DNA from: Odiellus spinosus
Taxonomy: Eukaryota > Arthropoda > Arachnida > Opiliones > Phalangiidae
DNA: 64,000 bases
NCBI GenBank assembly: GCA_963920705.1
Contig: OY987225.1
Location: 35,193,458 to 35,257,457 of the forward strand
Reading direction: 5' to 3'
Shown here: piece after piece, positions 24,839-37,866 of the stretch
How the letters are laid out: each line of letters starts with the position of its first letter
Position numbering within the stretch: position 1 is the stretch's first letter
Notes under the pieces: model-generated
Told to the model about the DNA's origin: nothing
Database searches by the model: none
The model's input: the letters and a program-made list of their open reading frames with translations, nothing else
Translations under genes and position numbers: made by a program

Positions 24839-27800
24839 TGTTGTTTTCTCTCTCCCTTTTCCCCCCCTCGGGGTCAAATTTCTGTCGGGGTCATCGTTTT
24901 GGCCACTCTTCCTATTATTAAATGAATTAAATTTTTACGTTAAAACGCGGGAACATGACCCGTCCGATAGCTCCCCGGCCCTGATTGGCTGATGAGAACG
25001 CTTTTATTGGCGTCGGCTGGCGAGATCGTATCTCAAAATATCGAATTATTATTTCGAAGGGTTGAAATCGATTTGAAAACGATTTGAAATTGTCTAGTGT
25101 GAACGGAACTTCGCTTTATTTCTCGAGAAGGAAAATTACATTTTTGTTCCTCCATTGATTGGTTGCCTTTTGATCCTCGTAACTCGGGTGTCCGTGGGGC
25201 GAAGCTGGCTACCAGGAGGAACGAATAATATTTATCATTATTGCTATCATTTTTGGATAATATTCTAAAAGTTGACGAATAAATTAGGCTTAACGCCAAT
25301 TTTAGAACTCAATTCGGGAAAGGTATTTTTGTAAACGAACTCTAGGACGTTATATAAAAGCGGCGTTTGCTCGGGCCTTCGTCGACGTATTTCGTTTTTG
25401 AATATATTAATATTGTCGATGGCTCTCGGCCAATAAGCGCGACCCATTCTCCCCCCGCGTTAAAAACGCGTCGCCATTCCAACGTTTGAAATTAATTTGG
25501 ACCGGGGTGCGCTTAATGTTGTTGTTGGCGAAGAGACATTCCCGATATAGTTCCTTTCCAATCCCAACACCATTTCCTCCACTTCATCCAGATTTTCTGG
25601 CAACGCCGTGTTAGACTAATTACGGAACAAATATCACCCCCCCCCCCACACCCCCAGTAAAAGCGAGATCAAAGGTTTATTGGCATTTTGGAACTTTAGC
25701 TCCCGCCCCCTTAAACCCCCCAAAAATAATAATAATATCATAGGGCTTTATCAGATGATCCTTAAGTAAATTACGTCATAAATGAAAATGGCGCGGCTTT
25801 ATGAAGTGGCCTTTTCCCTTTAATTCAATAAGTGGGGTGCGGATTGATTTTTCTTTCCGGGCGCTACTATGAAGGCTGTAATAGTTGGGGGATATCAAAT
25901 TTCCAATTCGTCTCCTCGTTGCGATTTCAAATGGGGCGTTTTAATATAAATAACGAAGGTCGACTTTAATTTGCTCGGAAATCGGAGCTTCCAACTCCAA
26001 TATTTTCGACGATTGGAAAATTGCCCCCCTTCGAAATCGGATCTAGAATTTCAATTTAAAGGTCGGTTCACGCGGAATAAAAACGTACGCTTTCATTTTC
26101 CTCATTTTTGACAATTTTTCGGAAAAAATAAATTCGTTAATCGTCGAATTATAACGGGGCGACTAATTCCAAATATCCGATGGCCAGTGAGATTGGCGAA
26201 TGGGAACCTCGCCGGTGACGTCGACGAGCACCCTATCCAGTCTCTCTTTGAATGATGCCAATGTTCGGCTTTCTCAAGATTCTAAAAATAATCGCGGAGA
26301 AATTAAAAGTAAAGAAATGTCTTCAACTCCGAAAGTAGGATGGAGATTGGAGAGCGCGTCTACGACTCGAGTACCATTTTTGGCGTCTCCAATTCAATTT
26401 CAACCATTTTTAGTTCGTTCCCTTAATTAATAATTTATTAAGAATTTTATTTGAAATTTTCACCGCCGGCAACAAGTCGATGAACGCCGTGAAAACGTTT
26501 AAAGGATAGTTTTTAGCGCGGGGAGATATTTGTGGCGAAAAGAGTTAATTGCCGAATATAAACTAGCTTTGATTGAAAAATCTTTCGTTTCGTTAACGCG
26601 GAATTAAAATTTGGGATAATTGTAAAGGTGGAAACATTGCTGGCCCCGACCGGCTACGGATAAACGTTTAATCAGCTCGCTAAGCCTAAAATCTAGGCCA
26701 TTGATAGCGCGCGCGCGAGTAGAGCGGGGATAAACTTGATAAACACGTTCAAGGTTCTTCTACGATAAGAATTTATTTTTAATTTATTTCGTCAATTAAC
26801 CTAATCATTTATTCCGTATTTATTCGAGCTATTTCCTCCACAAATTCAAATTATATACTGGGGGAAGGGTGGGCGGAAACTCTCGTTTAGCGAATAGTCA
26901 ATAGTTTCGCGCCAAAAATTTAATATTCACGCGCTATAAAAATAATTTCGCGCGTAAAATAGAATATTCACGCGCTATAAAAATAATTTCGCGCCAAAAA
27001 TGGAATATCAAACTTTTAATTTGGCGCCAAAATGTAAAATTGTCTCGCGCCAAAACGCAATCTTTCAATCTTTCGTACGCGCGCGCCATTTTTAATTAGG
27101 TTTAACTTGACGCTAAAGAAATCGATAAAGGGAAGGGCGGGGGGGGGGAGGGGAGGGGGTGAGGACTATGATGATGGCGTGATATTTCAAGCGACTTTCT
27201 TAGTATATACGTAATATTTCGTCCGGGGTATTTTTCATTGCAAAACGGTCTCCGCTTCGGATATATTATTTGTCGGCAATTTAGCGTCTGAAATTCTTAT
27301 TTTGTTTGATTGTTTTATTTTTGTTGGGCGTCTGTCTGCTTTTTGTTGTTCGCTCGCTTATTTTTATTTTATTATGATCAAGAATGAGCTCTGTTTTTTT
27401 TTTTTTTCTTTTTTTAAAGTTAGTAGGAGCTCTATACCAGACGACGACTAGTTTTCAAGGTTTACTGGTCTAAGATAGCTAAGCCTGGCGCGCGTGATAC
27501 GCTAGAAGGGCGATTAATTCGAGACGTAAACAACGCCGAGTTTCGCCCACCCACAAAATTCCTCTTTCCAAATTTCCCGCTAAATGACTCGATCCCTTGA
27601 AATGATATTTTTTTCATTTATTTTCTCGTATATTTTAATTCCAATTCTTCCAATCTTCAATGTTTCGTGGCGAGAATACCTTTTTCTCCCTTAATATTAG
27701 GATAGTCTGTAAAATTGCGTACTTTTAATTCGCTTAGATCTTGTTTCTAGCTCGGTGACCAGACCATCTAATTTATTTATTTCTTCGGTTAATATTATTA

Positions 27801-28071
27801 TTATTTATTTTACAATTGTAGACGTAATTTGTAACGTGTTTGACGCGTTTTGATTGGCGAGTCGCTTTCTCGAATGTTAATTGGCTAGGGTATTCGTTCT
27901 AACGTTGGTTTGACGTTAGCTTTCGTCGTAATAGGCGTTAAGCCTATTATTTGGTTAATAGTTTTCACCCGCACGCTCCTCGTTAATCATTTCCAAAGTT
28001 TTTGTCGAGGCGTAGTCCCTTCCCCGTCGGAACTCGCGTCGCTCGTTTTACGTCATTATCGCGGTACCGCG

Positions 28072-28100
28072 TCCATCCATCCATCCATCCATCCATCCCT
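28072..28100 (+). repeat. (CCAT)n microsatellite
   Basis: Seven consecutive CCAT units just upstream of the membrane-protein gene. Open frames reading through it are artefacts of the repeat. Confidence 0.85.
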
Positions 28101-28266
28101 CGGCGTTGATGACGTAATCTCTCGTTTGGTATAATCCCGATCTAGAAGCGAGGTGACTCTGTGTCCCGGTCATCTGGGCGTCGTCTTTAAGAGCTCGACG
28201 CCTCCGGAACCCGGCGTCTCGTTTCGTTGGTGGACGTCTAATCGTTCCCGGCAGCGTCGTGGTCGG

Positions 28267-30367
28267 ATGTCTCCGCCGTCGAAGCCGACGTGGACGCGAG
28301 TCTTCTTGCCCCTGTTGACCTTGGGCTTCCCTCTGGGCGTCCTGTTGATGATCGTGTCTCGGTTGCCCGTGGAGGAGATGGAGATGGCCTCGACGGACAC
28401 CAGGTTGCTGGCCGGTTTTTCCACCTTCTGGTGCGGTTGGCAGGAAGTGACGTCGACGCATCCCTTCTACGCCTACAAGGTTCCCGATACTCCCAAGGTG
28501 GTCTCGAACCGCGTCAATATCAACCATTTCGCCTTCAGATTCACTCTTTCCGAAGGACGCGTCCATTACTTGAGGTAATTAACGAGTTCTTAACCAATTT
28601 CCGCTTCCGTATAATTAACCCGTTGCGAAGCCTATATTGTTTATTCATTTTGGGCCGCGCTGATTGGTTTATGGCTCGAAGATTTTGGCCAATTTGTTCG
28701 AAAATTGAATCTAATTAGTTTAATCGGTTGTTCATTTTGTTGGCTCGTATTTTGCCGTTTTCCTCGCACGCTATTAATCGAGTGTTCTCGCCCGTATCGC
28801 TTATTTTTTTATTATTTTCCACGATATTAAGTTGATTTTCCACGGCTCTGTATTTTACTAGCTCTATAATTTCTAAGGTTGAAGTTCTTTTTTTGAATCG
28901 TTGGCTGTTTTTGTTGCACGATGGGTGGCTTGACTGCGGGCTTGTTGCGCTATTTTCCGTATTACTTTTGATCACCTTGTACCCGGCCATTTACGCGGGA
29001 ATCCGCTTTATTTCGTAGCGTACTGTAACCGCACGCCGCGTGTAAAATGCGTCTGAAAGAGTATGATTGTCCGACAAGAACCGCGGTCGTTGTTAAAATA
29101 CGCCTTATTCGATAGTAAAAAACGAAAAATAAACTTAGGCTTAACGAGGATCAAAGCTTCGTTCGAACTAAGAAGCTAAGAATCGCTGTCGTTTTCGTTA
29201 GTATAATTGGTTAACGCGACGAAACGTATATTAAACTAGCCTCGGATCCTGGTTAAGCCCGTCGTAAGTTCGTAATTCGTTTTTACTAAGCTCGAATAAG
29301 ACTTCTTTTAAATGAGCGTCAAATACACGACCCGTAGGTATCACATGCTGGAAGGTTCAAGCATCGAAGCGAGTGGTTGCGCCGGCGAACGTCCCGTCCA
29401 CTTGGACGTGGTCTACGCCCAAAGCGGAACGCTAGAGAACTCGTGTTGGCTAAACGACCATCGAAATCCCAAAAGCGATTCCCCCGGACATCGTCAATGG
29501 AAGTCTTTCAACGTCGACGACGACCTATCTTCCGAAGAGGACGACTCGTCTTCGTCGTCGTCGGAGGAGGAGAAGGAAGGGTCGCGTCATCGCCATCGTC
29601 GTTTCGCGTCGGGAGAATTAAACGATTCCCCCAAATGCGGCGGTTCTTCGTTCTCGACGGAAATCGAGGTGGCGTCCGAAAAATCCGATCAAGATTACCC
29701 GACGTGCCCCGGTCGTTTCGCGAATTCGTTCGTGGTGACGCGAGCGGGAACTTATTACGTGGTGACGCGCGGAGGCGGCGATTCTTCGGGCGCCTTGAAT
29801 CACGTCTTGCTTCACGTTCGCTTGAACCGAAGCGGCTACGAATTACCGAAGAACGTCATTCTGTGTCGAAGTCAAAACGCTTGCGAAATCCCATTAACTT
29901 TCGGCTCTTCGGAAAAAGTGGTGGCTTTCGTGTCGGCCGAACCGGACGCCGGAAGCGTGTCTTTCGCCATCAGGTCCAAGTGCAAACCCAGACTCGTCTT
30001 CTACGTCGCCGTTTTCTTAGCTTTCCCTTTGTCGTTCGCCTTCTGTTTGACCTTGGCCATTAGACGAGCCCGAAGAGGCGCCGTAATTGGCGACGCGGCC
30101 GCGACGCCTCGCCGACATTTAACCGGAAATAGAGGAGTAACCGTCGTCGGGAACGCTTGTAGCGCTCCCTTATTGGAGGCCGGCCCTTGTACGGGCGACA
30201 ATGACGCCGCGGAGGTCAAAAGTCAGGAGTCGGGCTCTTTTCCACCACCTTCATATCCCTCGTTAACCCAACAACAACGAGCGGGAGTACTCGATAGGGA
30301 AGCGCCTCCTCCTTCGTACGAAAGAGCCGTTGCTAATCAGCAACCGTCAATTACGATGGTTTCGTAA
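28267..30367 (+). CDS. Two-pass membrane protein with PPxY tail (paralogue A), 2 exons
   Basis: Unnamed family. Exons 28267-28574 and 29338-30367 join in phase (AG|G) to give 445 residues. Seen: TM1 at about residues 12-32 (VFLPLLTLGFPLGVLLMIVS); an ectodomain opening with WCGWQ...HPFYAYKVPDTP; an acidic Ser/Glu tract near 163-184; TYYVV and a CRSQNACEI segment; then CKPRLVFY leading into TM2 at about 322-345. The cytosolic tail of about 100 residues holds two PPPSY motifs (near 405-409 and 426-430), which are PPxY ligands for WW domains of NEDD4-type E3 ligases (family knowledge). The order TM, beta-rich ectodomain, TM recalls the APD1-4_N/APD1-4_M domains of plant APD E3 ligases, but no RING is present; that link is tentative. 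An upstream exon at 18197 could extend the N-terminus. AATAAA at 30661-30666. Paralogous to the gene at 38374-39503. Confidence 0.85.
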
Positions 30368-30660
30368 ACGAGCGGGCCGTAATTACGCTAACTAGATGTT
30401 AAATTAGCAAATTCTATTTTTGTCGCGCCTATTTACCGTCGACTCTTGATCATTTCTTCTCGCCACGAGAGAAGATTGGCCCGTTAGCGCGTGGACCCGC
30501 AAATTGAGTGACGTCACTTTGATTTTGTGGCGCGTGTATAGCCAGTCAAAGCTACTTATTCGAGACTGTACTCGCGTTTCCTCTTGACCCCTAACTTTCT
30601 AAAGTAAAACCCATTTCGCTGATCATTTTCCTCCTCGCGAGCTGATAATTGCGGAATCCA

Positions 30661-30666
30661 AATAAA
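30661..30666 (+). terminator. Polyadenylation signal, paralogue A
   Basis: AATAAA about 295 bp after the stop codon of the two-pass membrane protein gene. First canonical hexamer noticed downstream on the plus strand. Confidence 0.5.
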
Positions 30667-30669
30667 GTT

Positions 30670-33600
30670 AATCTTAATTAGATTAAGGAAGGATCGTTAG
30701 CGATTATAGTTTAGTCACTTATTACGTCACGCGCGCGAAACGATCGCGGAGACCCGATTTTTGCACGCCTTTAATTTCTATCACGTTTTTATAAGATTTT
30801 CTAATTTTAAGTTCAGTATGATCGCGGCTTCTAGTTATTTGGAGCGTCGGGAGAGAGAGAAAGCGTCAATTTTTCCCCAAAAATTTTCCGAGTTGACCAA
30901 TTGGATTGATTTAGCTATCTACTTCATCTTCCCTTTACGCTCAGTTAACGGATAAAGGGTAATTGTTGGCCTTTCTTTATTTACCCCCCTTTGTGGTCTG
31001 CTAGGTCACTTATTCGAGACAAACACGCGGACACACAAACAGACTGGTCGAATCCAAACCATCTTTTATTATTCTAAATAATCCCAAATTTCAATTTCGG
31101 ATTTAAAGCGCGCGCTTTCTAGTCTATTTTGTTTTTATAGTCGAATCATTTTGGCGCCAAAAACGCGCGCGCGCGCAAGACACCCTTCGACTTTAGCTAC
31201 GCTAAATTGGCGGGAAAACTCTCGAGATTTTACTATTCATTTTTTTATTTTATTATGGAATCGCGCGCGCGGTTTTTAATTTATCCGCGTTTCCCGCCAA
31301 TTTTTCCCGCCCTTTTTTTAATAATCAATATTATTATCGGAAGTTTATAATTATCTATTTCGCGGCATTTTTCGTTATTTAATAATTAAAATTAACTGCT
31401 CGTTAACTAAATAATTGTATAAAAATCGGTTAAAACGCCCAGTCTAAATAAAATAAAAATGAACTACGAGGAAATTTCAAATTTCCACGCTTGAAATGAA
31501 TTTGAATTATTGTAAAAGGCGGGAGGGGCCGGTTGTCGCGACGTACTGACCTTCCCGCAAAATACTGGGCAATTATTTCAAGCTAAATTTCCTAAAAGCC
31601 AATGTTTTTATTCCTATTTTTCTTTAATAATGAAATTATTAAATTTTTAAGGATCGTCTTAATGTTAATTAATATATCTTCGTAATTAAAATATAATTAT
31701 TCGTATAATTAAATTAATATAAGTAAGAGTTCCGAACTCGAATTAAAATAAAAACTTAATTCATTTTTTGAATCAAAAATAACGTTTAAAACGTATTATT
31801 TTCCCTTCATCTTGAAAAAGAAACTCCAACGTTGCCAAAATCACTATTAATTTAATTCAAAATGAAATCGTTAAAACTTAATTCTATCGAATAAGAAATC
31901 GTACGTTCCAAAGACGAAAATTTCCATTTATTTTGAAAAAGGGTCTCGAATTTCGCGTCATAGATTTAAAATTTGCCCCAAAAATTGCGCCAAAAAAAAA
32001 ACTAGGGTTAGAAAATGTATTTCGCGCCATTTTTTTAGCGCGCGCGCTACTTCAATAATGTATTTGGAAGAATTTGCGCCTTTTTTATTTGGCGCGTGAA
32101 TATGGTTTTATCGCGGGCGCGCGCGCTTTTTATTTAATTTGGCGCCTTTTCATTTTTAAAGAGCGCGCGAATATTTTCCCGCCAAAAACTTATTTTAAGG
32201 CGCGCGCGTGTTTTTTGTTCTTCGGCTCGCGCGTTTTAAAGGGAGGCTGAAGTCGTTTCTTTATCGATTTTGTAATATTTTCGAAAACGCGACTGAACTA
32301 AGATTAAAACGTACGGGAAATTGCGAAAAATCTCCATTTTGGCACTCTATTAGAGCGAAGGTTTAGGTGGGAGCGTCTTTTCATTCGACGGAGTAGATTC
32401 CTCTCGCGAAAGAGTGCCAAAATCTCGAGGTTTTCTTTCTTTTTCGGTACGATTCGGACAAGTAGACTTCCTAAAAGATTAACTACGCCAAAGTTGTCTT
32501 AGTTTTCGAAGCCGAATCGATAAAAATGCCGCGATTATTTTATTTTTTTGCCCGATTTGAGCCTTCGTTTAAGAAAGCGATTAAGGACGAGTTAAAAGAT
32601 TACGAAACGAGCTTAACATTAATCTATTAATCTATCCGGGTTTCGAAAGGCCAACCGCGAAACCAGAGACCCGGCTACAAATATAAATAAAAATATCAAG
32701 AAAATAGTGAGAAAGATTTTAAAATTTAAGAAAGAATTTTAAGGAATATTTTGTCGACGCTCCTTAAACGATGACGTTTAAATACGAGAACCAATCATCT
32801 GGGAGGGATGGAGGGGAGGGCTCAAAATGCCCCCCAATCTCCCGCTATTTAAACCAGAAACGAAAAATAAAATATATATGAAAAAAAATGTGATATCCGT
32901 CAATTATACAAATTAAAAAAACAAATATTATAATTAAATTTAAACGTAATTAAAGTGTAAATTAAGAATGAAAAATATAGAAAAAGAGTTATTTTTACTC
33001 GAAATTCAAATTATCGCTAATACGAAAGAATGCTCCGCAAATTTTCAAATGATATACGGATCATGCGGGTTTAGTTCGGATCGAAACAAAACTCCGTAGC
33101 TTCTACAGGACAAAATTCCAATTCCATTATACTATAGGATCGAAAATACTAAAATAGGAAAAAAAAAAAAAAAAAAAATTTAACTTTAAAAATTAATTTT
33201 TCTGGCAAATTGAAGTCCGTTATTGAAACGACGGAGTTTTGTTCGATCCCAGTCACCCCTCTGTATATCGTAATGGTAAATTTTAAAAGAGATCCTATTT
33301 AAAGAAAGGACGGAGTGTCTGTCTGTCGGGCGCGAACGCCCAATTGGCGCCAACCCTAACAATCAAATTGTAAATAATTATCTTTTTGAATAAAAAATAA
33401 AGAAAAATGATTGTTTTAAATCGATCGTACGATTCCGTCGCCCCGATCGAGGTGGTAGGTCAAGTCTCGTCCAATCAACACTTCCAGATTTAAAAAATGA
33501 ATTCTTCTCCCCCTCATTTAAGCTAGTCCAATTAGCGAGATGTTAAGCCTAATTGGCGCGATAGTTTCACCCTCCCTTTATACCACAAATTCGTTCATTT

Positions 33601-35390
33601 GTACAATAGGTTTCTCTTTAAAAGGGTCGGGGATTCAATTTGGTTCCGAACCAAGGTCTAGCGGGCGACATCCGTCAAGCGTCTATACAGATTTTCACTC
33701 GACAAATATTCTACCGTTTTCTCGCGAAGAGGATTTCAGATTTAAAATAAGAAACAATCTAATTTCGAGTTTAACAAATTCAAATTTCCAATTCCCCCCA
33801 CCCACCCTCACGCACTCTCAATATTTGTTAAATTATTGTCGCGGTTTGAAATAGCTTCTAAATGTACTAAAAACAATAAATTTCTTTGATTTATTTAGCC
33901 GCCTACGTCACCATTTTAAACCAATTGGAACGAGGATAAACCGGAAGCGGTCAACGCCATCACGCCCGAGACTTTAAAACGGCTTGAACAGTTTTGGAAA
34001 AGGTCAAAAAGGTACGTTTTCGGGGTCAACTCTCGATTTGAACGGATTCGAAGCGAGGTTTGGAAAAAGGCGCGAACGCGTCTTATTCGTGTTTGGTTTG
34101 GATTGGAAAAACGGAAAAGGGTAGAGTGTCTAGAGTGTGTTAGGGTTAGAGGCTGGCTGGGGTGGCGCTCGCATCTCATGCCGTCATTATAGAGTCAAGG
34201 CGAACCTCGTAAATTATGGCTGCTTTTTAGTCTAGACTGTCGCGGAAAAACAAAACAAACCGCCCACCTCACTTAACCCTCTGTCTCTCTCCCCTTTCCG
34301 CCCCGACACACCCGGAAGAAATACAAAAATGACACCAATTACTCGAGCGCGGCTTGTTGCCCCCCCCCCCCCCCCCCCCAACATCACCTTTCCTTCAATT
34401 TGTATGGGAAAAAGTCGAAGGCGCCACGAAACGAACCATCCGACCTACTAGTGGTCGAGTCTGTGGTCCACTTTGATTCGTTGTTAGACGAGAAAAAAAT
34501 TTCGTAATGAAACGTTAATAATCGTAAATTATTTGATAATTAGGGACTAGTAGGTCCGGAAACGTTTGTTTTTCGTAAGCACCCGCCGCTACAGTCTGTC
34601 TTCCCAAGAGTAACGCCGTCAAAGCCCTTATTTTACGCGAGAGCTAAAACAAACAGAAAAGTGTCTCCCCCATCTATTTCTACTTCGTTCTATTTACTCC
34701 TGGTCTTAAACTAAGCTTGGTGGCTTGGAAGCGCGTTACCGAAATTGTTGAACAAGGAGCGATAACTAAGGGAGACGTAGTTTTTAGATTTCTACGTTCC
34801 TCTATGGCGTTAGTGTTGAAAACGCGAATGTAATTAAGGCAGTCGATGATATAGCTTATATATCGATTGAAGAGGGGGCAATAATATTTTTGTTTCGACG
34901 CTCGGTGACCCAGAAAAGAGTGAATTTGATGATTTCAAGGTTAACTAGTACGGCTAACTAGACGGACAGAAACCCCGGATTTAAAAATGTAAAACAAACC
35001 GGCTTTGGCAGCTCCTTATAAGATATTTACTCGGTCGTAAACTAAGAGTTAATTAAACGTACGCTGAAGATAAAACAACCTTGTAAAGAATCCAAAATTC
35101 CCGAAGAAAAACTGGTTTTAATTACGGCACTGGTAATTAGGTCGATTCCCATCAAGGACAGCCTCAGCGGCCCCCCATTATCGAATCTCCCCTATTTCCG
35201 ACTCGCGATTATTATACTATCAAAATATATATTATATTCATTTTTAATTTTGTAAGATTCGCGTGATTCAGGCGGGTCAAAATCTCGGAGATTTAAAAGA
35301 TATTGATTTCGTCGATTTGTTTTATTTTGGTCAACCCAAACGATTGAACGTGGCCACGCCAAATACTAAATGGACAGCTAACAACAGATA
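30670..35390. other. Gene-free repeat region between convergent paralogues
   Basis: No exon recognised. The region contains GCGCGC-rich patches, TTGGCGCCAAAA palindromes (near 31152, 32138, 33346), a 17-20 nt poly-A run near 33159, and a long poly-C run at about 34361-34379. A CpG-containing block near 33900-34190 has an open minus-strand frame without recognisable homology. Confidence 0.5.
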
Positions 35391-36085
35391 TCCCGAGATT
35401 TAGATTTTTGAAATTTATACATATACATACAGAGTGTTTCGAAAATTATATTAGATTAGGTTAGATTATATTAGGTTAGATTATATTAGGTTAGGTTAGA
35501 TTATATTAGGTTAGATTATATTATATTAGGTTAGATTATATTATATTAGGTTAGATTATATTAGATTAGGTTAGATTATATTAGATTAGGTTAGATTATA
35601 TTAGGTTAGATTATATTAGATTAGGTTAGATTATATTAGATTAGGTTAGATTAGGTTAGATTATATTAGATTAGGTTAGATTATATTAGATTAGGTTAGA
35701 TTATATTAGATTAGGTTAGATTATATTAGATTAGGTTAGATTATATTATATTAGGTTAGATTAGATTAGCTTATGTTAGATTAGCTTAGGTTAGATTAGA
35801 TTAGCTTAGGTTAGATTAGCTAAGCTAATCTAATCTAATATAATCTAACCTATTCTAATATAATCTAACCTAATTTAATATAATCTAACCTAATCTAATA
35901 TGTTCTAACCTAATCTAATATAATCTAATCTAAGCTAATCTAATCTAATCTAATCTATATACAAAACGTCATAGAACATTTTCTTGTCAAAATGACCCAT
36001 AAAACCCACTGGAGCTCGGAACTAGCACCATTTTGGAAACACCCTGTATGTATATGTATAAATTTCAAAAATCTATATCTCGGGA
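35391..36085. mobile_element. Foldback element with TTAGG-like array, MITE ends and 39-bp outer arms
   Basis: Nested structure. Outer arms 35391-35429 and 36047-36085 are inverted copies with about one mismatch (TCCCGAGATTTAGATTTTTG and onward). Inside, CAGAGTGTTTCGAAAAT at 35430 and TTTTGGAAACACCCTG ending 36046 are the ends of the 14422-14786 MITE family. The right interior (35955-36046) matches that family's right arm, including AAAACGTCATAGAACATTTT. The centre is a period-5 array (TTAGG/TTAGA/TTATA) in forward orientation to about 35815, then in reverse orientation to about 35955. Confidence 0.85.
35445..35955. repeat. Degenerate TTAGG-like array with orientation switch
   Basis: Forward strand units TTAGG, TTAGA and TTATA with a higher-order pattern such as TTAGGTTAGATTATATTAGA. 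Near 35818 the sequence turns at TTAGCTAAGCTAA and continues as the complement (TCTAACCTAATCTAATATAA). It resembles the arthropod telomeric unit but is degenerate and interstitial. Confidence 0.85.
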
Positions 36086-36850
36086 ACAAAAAATACTGCA
36101 TTGGGATTTTAAGTGATTCGTACGCGTTAGAGGTCGAGGATTTCGAAAATGACCAAATTTTTGACCTTTAATTTTAGTGAAAGGTTAAAATCAAAGGTGA
36201 AAGATTTTGAAAACTGATAATGTTAGACGTAATATTCTTTTTTGGCTCTAAAAAGTCTTTAAAATAAGCTCTTACACGATCGTTTAGGACAAATAGCGGC
36301 TGAGATAAAATTAAAAGTGTTATAGGAGTGGTGGTCATTTTCCCTAAAATGACCAACGCTGTATCTCAAAAATTGGCTCGCCCAATCGCTATAAAACTTT
36401 CGGAATCGTCTTCTATGGCCCAAAAAACCCTAAAAACGAACTATGATGGTTTTCGACAGGGGTGGGGTTCAAAGCGTTGGTTGAACTGTCCAAGAAAGAC
36501 CCCCTGTAAACAAACCCACCCTCCAGGCTTTCTCTCGCCTCGATACATGAATGAATGTTTTTTTTTAACCTTCCGTACAAATGGTTCCTTTTAAAGCGGC
36601 GAGGAGTACCTATAAGGGGAAGCTCGGAAGGTGAGCCCACTTCCAGCGAAACAGGCCGAAGAAATCTTAGGCTTTTAGAAATTATTTTGTTATGTTTCTA
36701 GTTTCATTTTTAACCCGACACTGATTCCGAATGTTTTCTTTGGCCCCCCTCCTAGCTTGTTTACGAATAACTCTTATTTTCTAATACCGATAATAAGAAG
36801 CCGCGGTGAACCAATTTTATTGACCTTTTCGAAAGTTTCGAGGTTCTTGT

Positions 36851-37200
36851 TGAAACCAGAAGTAGATGAAACCCTCCTTTGAAGTCTACTACTCTAATGT
36901 TCGATATAGCGCTCCTCTCTGTATGGGTAAAATTCACAATTTTACGAGATCGGAGGGGTCCTACTTCATACCCCCTGTCTACGGAAAATTGGAAATTCTC
37001 TCTCTCCACAAAACGACGACGTTTTTTTGACGAACTCCGAGGCTGCTAGAGATATTCGCTCGACGAACTCCCGCTCCGACAATATCTACCGTTAGGAGGC
37101 GTACGAATCGCGCTTTTTGAAACTAACCCATACAGAGAGGGGTAGACAAGACCAGGGAGTAATAGACTTCAAAGGAGGGTTTCATCTACTTCTGTTGAAA
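36851..37200. mobile_element. Foldback element
   Basis: Left arm AAGTAGATGAAACCCTCCTT...GAAGTCTA (36860-36892) and CCTCTCTGTATGGGT (36914-36928) face ACCCATACAGAGAGG (37126-37140) and AGACTTCAAAGGAGGGTTTC...ATCTACTTCTGTTGAAA (37164-37200). Similarity may extend outwards to about 36770 and 37270 (CGAAAGCTTTCG region). No coding frame. Confidence 0.7.
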
Positions 37201-37866
37201 CTTAAATACAGTTGGAGTACGAACGAAAGCTTTCGCCGCCTTTTTTTCTTTCGAGTAGAAAATAATGAGATTTGGCTCTATATAATATATATTAGAGACG
37301 CCCACTCGTTTATTCGAACCATTGATAAGAACTAGAGCTAAAAAGCGAAGGGGCCAAGATCGGAAACTAATAAAGAGGCCGCCGGAAGATTTCCTAAGAG
37401 TTCTTCTAAGAGTTAGGCCTAACGAAACGTCACGTTCCTTGTTTAACTTTTTTGGGGTTTCCACCTTTTTTAATCAACTCTATTGTCGCTGGTATTGACC
37501 GATAGCTTGACCAGCGCGACTCTTCGGGGATTTCCTTTTTCTATTAGACCTAAACGGAAACTAGTTACCGAACAACAGCCGGCCGACTTTCTTATTTCTA
37601 AAGTCGACGCGAAAATAAGAAGCCAGTTAAGATTTAATTTCGCCTTATTTCGTTCCGACAAAAATAGCCGCGCTTTCTTTAGTTTTCGAGGTCATTCCTC
37701 GTGTCCAAAGTACTCGCCGAGTCGAGCGATCTCCCAGATCGGCGCCGTTTTCATTTCGAAATTGGCGCCGATGACGTAAGTAACGAAATGTTTCCCGAAA
37801 AGAATCCGCGTCGCCATCTGCTAGAGGAAAAACTCACCCCGAACCCCGCCGAGTTCGAATCCACTT

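Larger units (their letters stand above)
18270..28140. other. Gene-poor repeat-rich stretch (possible long intron)
   Basis: No protein-coding exon was recognised over nearly 10 kb. The stretch holds poly-G/poly-C runs (near 19066-19082, 21060, 21610, 21980, 22201-22216, 23306, 25638), purine-rich blocks (20955-21110), CAGGGAAAAGTC elements, GGCGCC palindromes, and a duplicated TTCACGCGCTATAAAAATAA segment near 26929 and 26967. One small Ser/Thr-rich frame at 26200-26430 has no recognisable homology. If the exon ending at 18219 is real, this is its intron. Confidence 0.5.

Noticed and set aside
26200..26430. 76-residue Ser/Thr-rich frame as a gene
   Set aside because: ATG to stop without recognisable homology, splice context or promoter; kept only as a note in the gene-poor region.
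28048..28566. 172-residue minus-strand frame
   Set aside because: Antisense of paralogue A exon 1 and of the CCAT microsatellite (WMDG repeats).
29377..30063. 228-residue Arg-rich frame on the plus strand
   Set aside because: Shadow of paralogue A in another frame; no homology, and the Arg richness comes from the out-of-frame reading of a CpG-rich exon.
35445..35955. True telomere or chromosome end
   Set aside because: The array is degenerate, changes strand in the middle, and has ordinary sequence and genes on both sides.
37853..37862. Possible tRNA T-loop (GTTCGAATCC)
   Set aside because: No acceptor stem, D arm or anticodon stem could be folded around it.
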